62,702 nucleotides of DNA from CAYLKK01 sp964412505 (GTDB lineage Bacteria > Pseudomonadota > Alphaproteobacteria > UBA3830 > CAYLKK01), in the NCBI GenBank assembly GCA_964412505.1, contig CAYPOM010000008.1:1-62702 (forward strand), written 5' to 3'. This document shows, piece by piece, positions 61,802 through 62,702 of the stretch. The translations under genes were made by a program, and so were the position numbers. Below the pieces are notes generated by a model. It saw only the letters and a program-made list of their open reading frames with translations, made no database searches and was not told the DNA's origin. The first letter of the stretch is position 1. Each line of letters opens with the position of its first letter.

Positions 61802-62702
61802 TTATATCACTGAAATAGATTTTTTTACACTTTTTGCTGATTTTTTTACTTTATTCAAAATATTATATTTGGTTTTATTTTTATTAATAGTATTTATTGC
61901 TTTTTGTACAAACGGCATATACTCTACATACTCATCGTTACTATGTCCAAACCTAATATAAGTATTGATACATATTCTATACAGATTTTCACATAAATCA
62001 TCACCATTTAAATATGCTAACTGAGAAGCATTTATTATCCCGAGAATATTACGTATTTCTTCACAAAGGAAATGTGTATCTGCATTATCCTTACTGATTC
62101 CAGACCAAGCCATATCTGAGGCATTTTTAATGTTAGGTCTAAAATAATAAAAATCTTTGACTGTTGATATTTGCAAATCCCAGTTGTTTTCTTTAGAAAA
62201 TCTTACGGCGTCACGAATGAAATGGAACCAATGACATATTTCGTGAAATAATGCTATGTCAGGACTGCGTTTCTCTTTTACTATATTAATGGAATCTCTG
62301 CTTGCCGTTTGCTGACCTATCACAGTAGTTTCCTTAGTTTTACTATTAAAATTAATTTTAGAAAAAGATTCGAACTTTATATTGCTATCTAACAAATCAA
62401 GATTTGATGAATTTATTGGTATTTTAGGATGAGAAAATGAATTTTCTTCTGAACAATATACTTGTAAAAATCTAGCTGCATTTCTTACTTCCAAGTTACT
62501 GCTATTATTTTCTTCACATCCATTCCCATTCTCATCTTCCCTTCTAATCTCAATTAATATTCTGTATAAGAGCACTCTACCGACTGAAGTTGACGCTATT
62601 TTCTTGAAATTATCTATAAAAGTTTGCTTACGGCCATTCATTGATTCATCATAGCTAATAATTCTTTTTTTGTTATTATTTTCATCATACCCAGCTTTTA
62701 TG
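61802..62702 (-). CDS. HExxHxxH metallopeptidase, M91/NleD-like (copy 2), 5' end outside window
   Basis: Partial gene. The frame stays open through the Met at 62641 to the window edge, where it reads KAGYDENNNKKRIISYDES, the same as residues 161-177 of the first copy, so the true start lies beyond 62702. IASTSVGRVLLYRILIEIRR is conserved. The zinc motif is ALFHEICHWFH (H-E-x-x-H-x-x-H, first His codon at 62245). CEEIRNILGI and GDDLCENLYRICI follow as in copy 1. Between these blocks the two proteins differ strongly, and copy 2 has a shorter C-terminus. Its small partner gene follows 27 bases after the stop (to the chosen ATG). Confidence 0.75.
   Translation of the reverse strand, partial: IKAGYDENNNKKRIISYDESMNGRKQTFIDNFKKIASTSVGRVLLYRILIEIRREDENGNGCEENNSSNLEVRNAARFLQVYCSEENSFSHPKIPINSSNLDLLDSNIKFESFSKINFNSKTKETTVIGQQTASRDSINIVKEKRSPDIALFHEICHWFHFIRDAVRFSKENNWDLQISTVKDFYYFRPNIKNASDMAWSGISKDNADTHFLCEEIRNILGIINASQLAYLNGDDLCENLYRICINTYIRFGHSNDEYVEYMPFVQKAINTINKNKTKYNILNKVKKSAKSVKKSISVI

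Overview
This AT-rich window looks like the chromosome of a host-associated, probably intracellular, alphaproteobacterium of the Holosporales/Rickettsiales type. The alphaproteobacterial signal comes from an FzlA-like GST-fold division protein, a TrcR (DUF1013) regulator, a bifunctional Rel with an RFKD motif, and serine-recombinase and IS remnants of a kind common in rickettsial genomes. The intracellular signal comes from the low GC, the many large Sec-signal-bearing proteins of unknown function, and the decayed mobile elements. The genus cannot be fixed from the sequence alone.

Layout. Positions 1-1.6 kb hold a secreted protein with a proline-rich tail and a WH2-like C-terminus, with its terminator. 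Positions 1.7-5.1 kb hold fzlA-rbsK, alr and pal. Positions 5.3-11.2 kb hold the translation/transcription operon trmB-rimP-nusA-infB-rbfA on the minus strand. Positions 11.4-25.6 kb are a two-gene minus-strand operon of giant secreted proteins (1794 and 2919 aa), almost a quarter of the window. Positions 25.8-30.2 kb are a plus-strand operon, rpoZ-birA-rnj-tatD-MBL hydrolase, with a clear sigma70-type promoter. Positions 30.3-45.7 kb carry housekeeping genes: dnaB, trcR, an M24 aminopeptidase, an AsmA-like envelope protein, rel, uvsE, rsmE, an outer-membrane beta-barrel, typA and rsmA, with an IS5-type relic between dnaB and trcR. Positions 45.8-51 kb hold three TadE-like pseudopilin-type proteins around an RND transporter. 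Positions 51-52.9 kb hold a D,D-carboxypeptidase and tmk.

The last 10 kb are accessory DNA. A 1333-aa secreted protein is followed by IS30-type and IS3/IS481-type relics and a serine recombinase that has lost its catalytic domain. Then comes a unit that occurs twice in tandem: recombinase tail, a KorB-like HTH ORF, a small secreted protein, and a secreted HExxHxxH metallopeptidase. The 561-bp recombinase part appears identical in both copies. The metallopeptidases are mosaic, with near-identical DNA blocks inside otherwise divergent genes. The second metallopeptidase runs off the window end.

The housekeeping genes form normal operons for translation, envelope growth and stringent response. 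The secreted proteins (472, 506, 1333, 1794 and 2919 aa, plus the small partners) share no recognised families except the metallopeptidases. They are the best candidates for host-interaction or inter-bacterial factors. The most promising new system is the duplicated peptidase plus small-secreted-partner cassette next to the recombinase relics.
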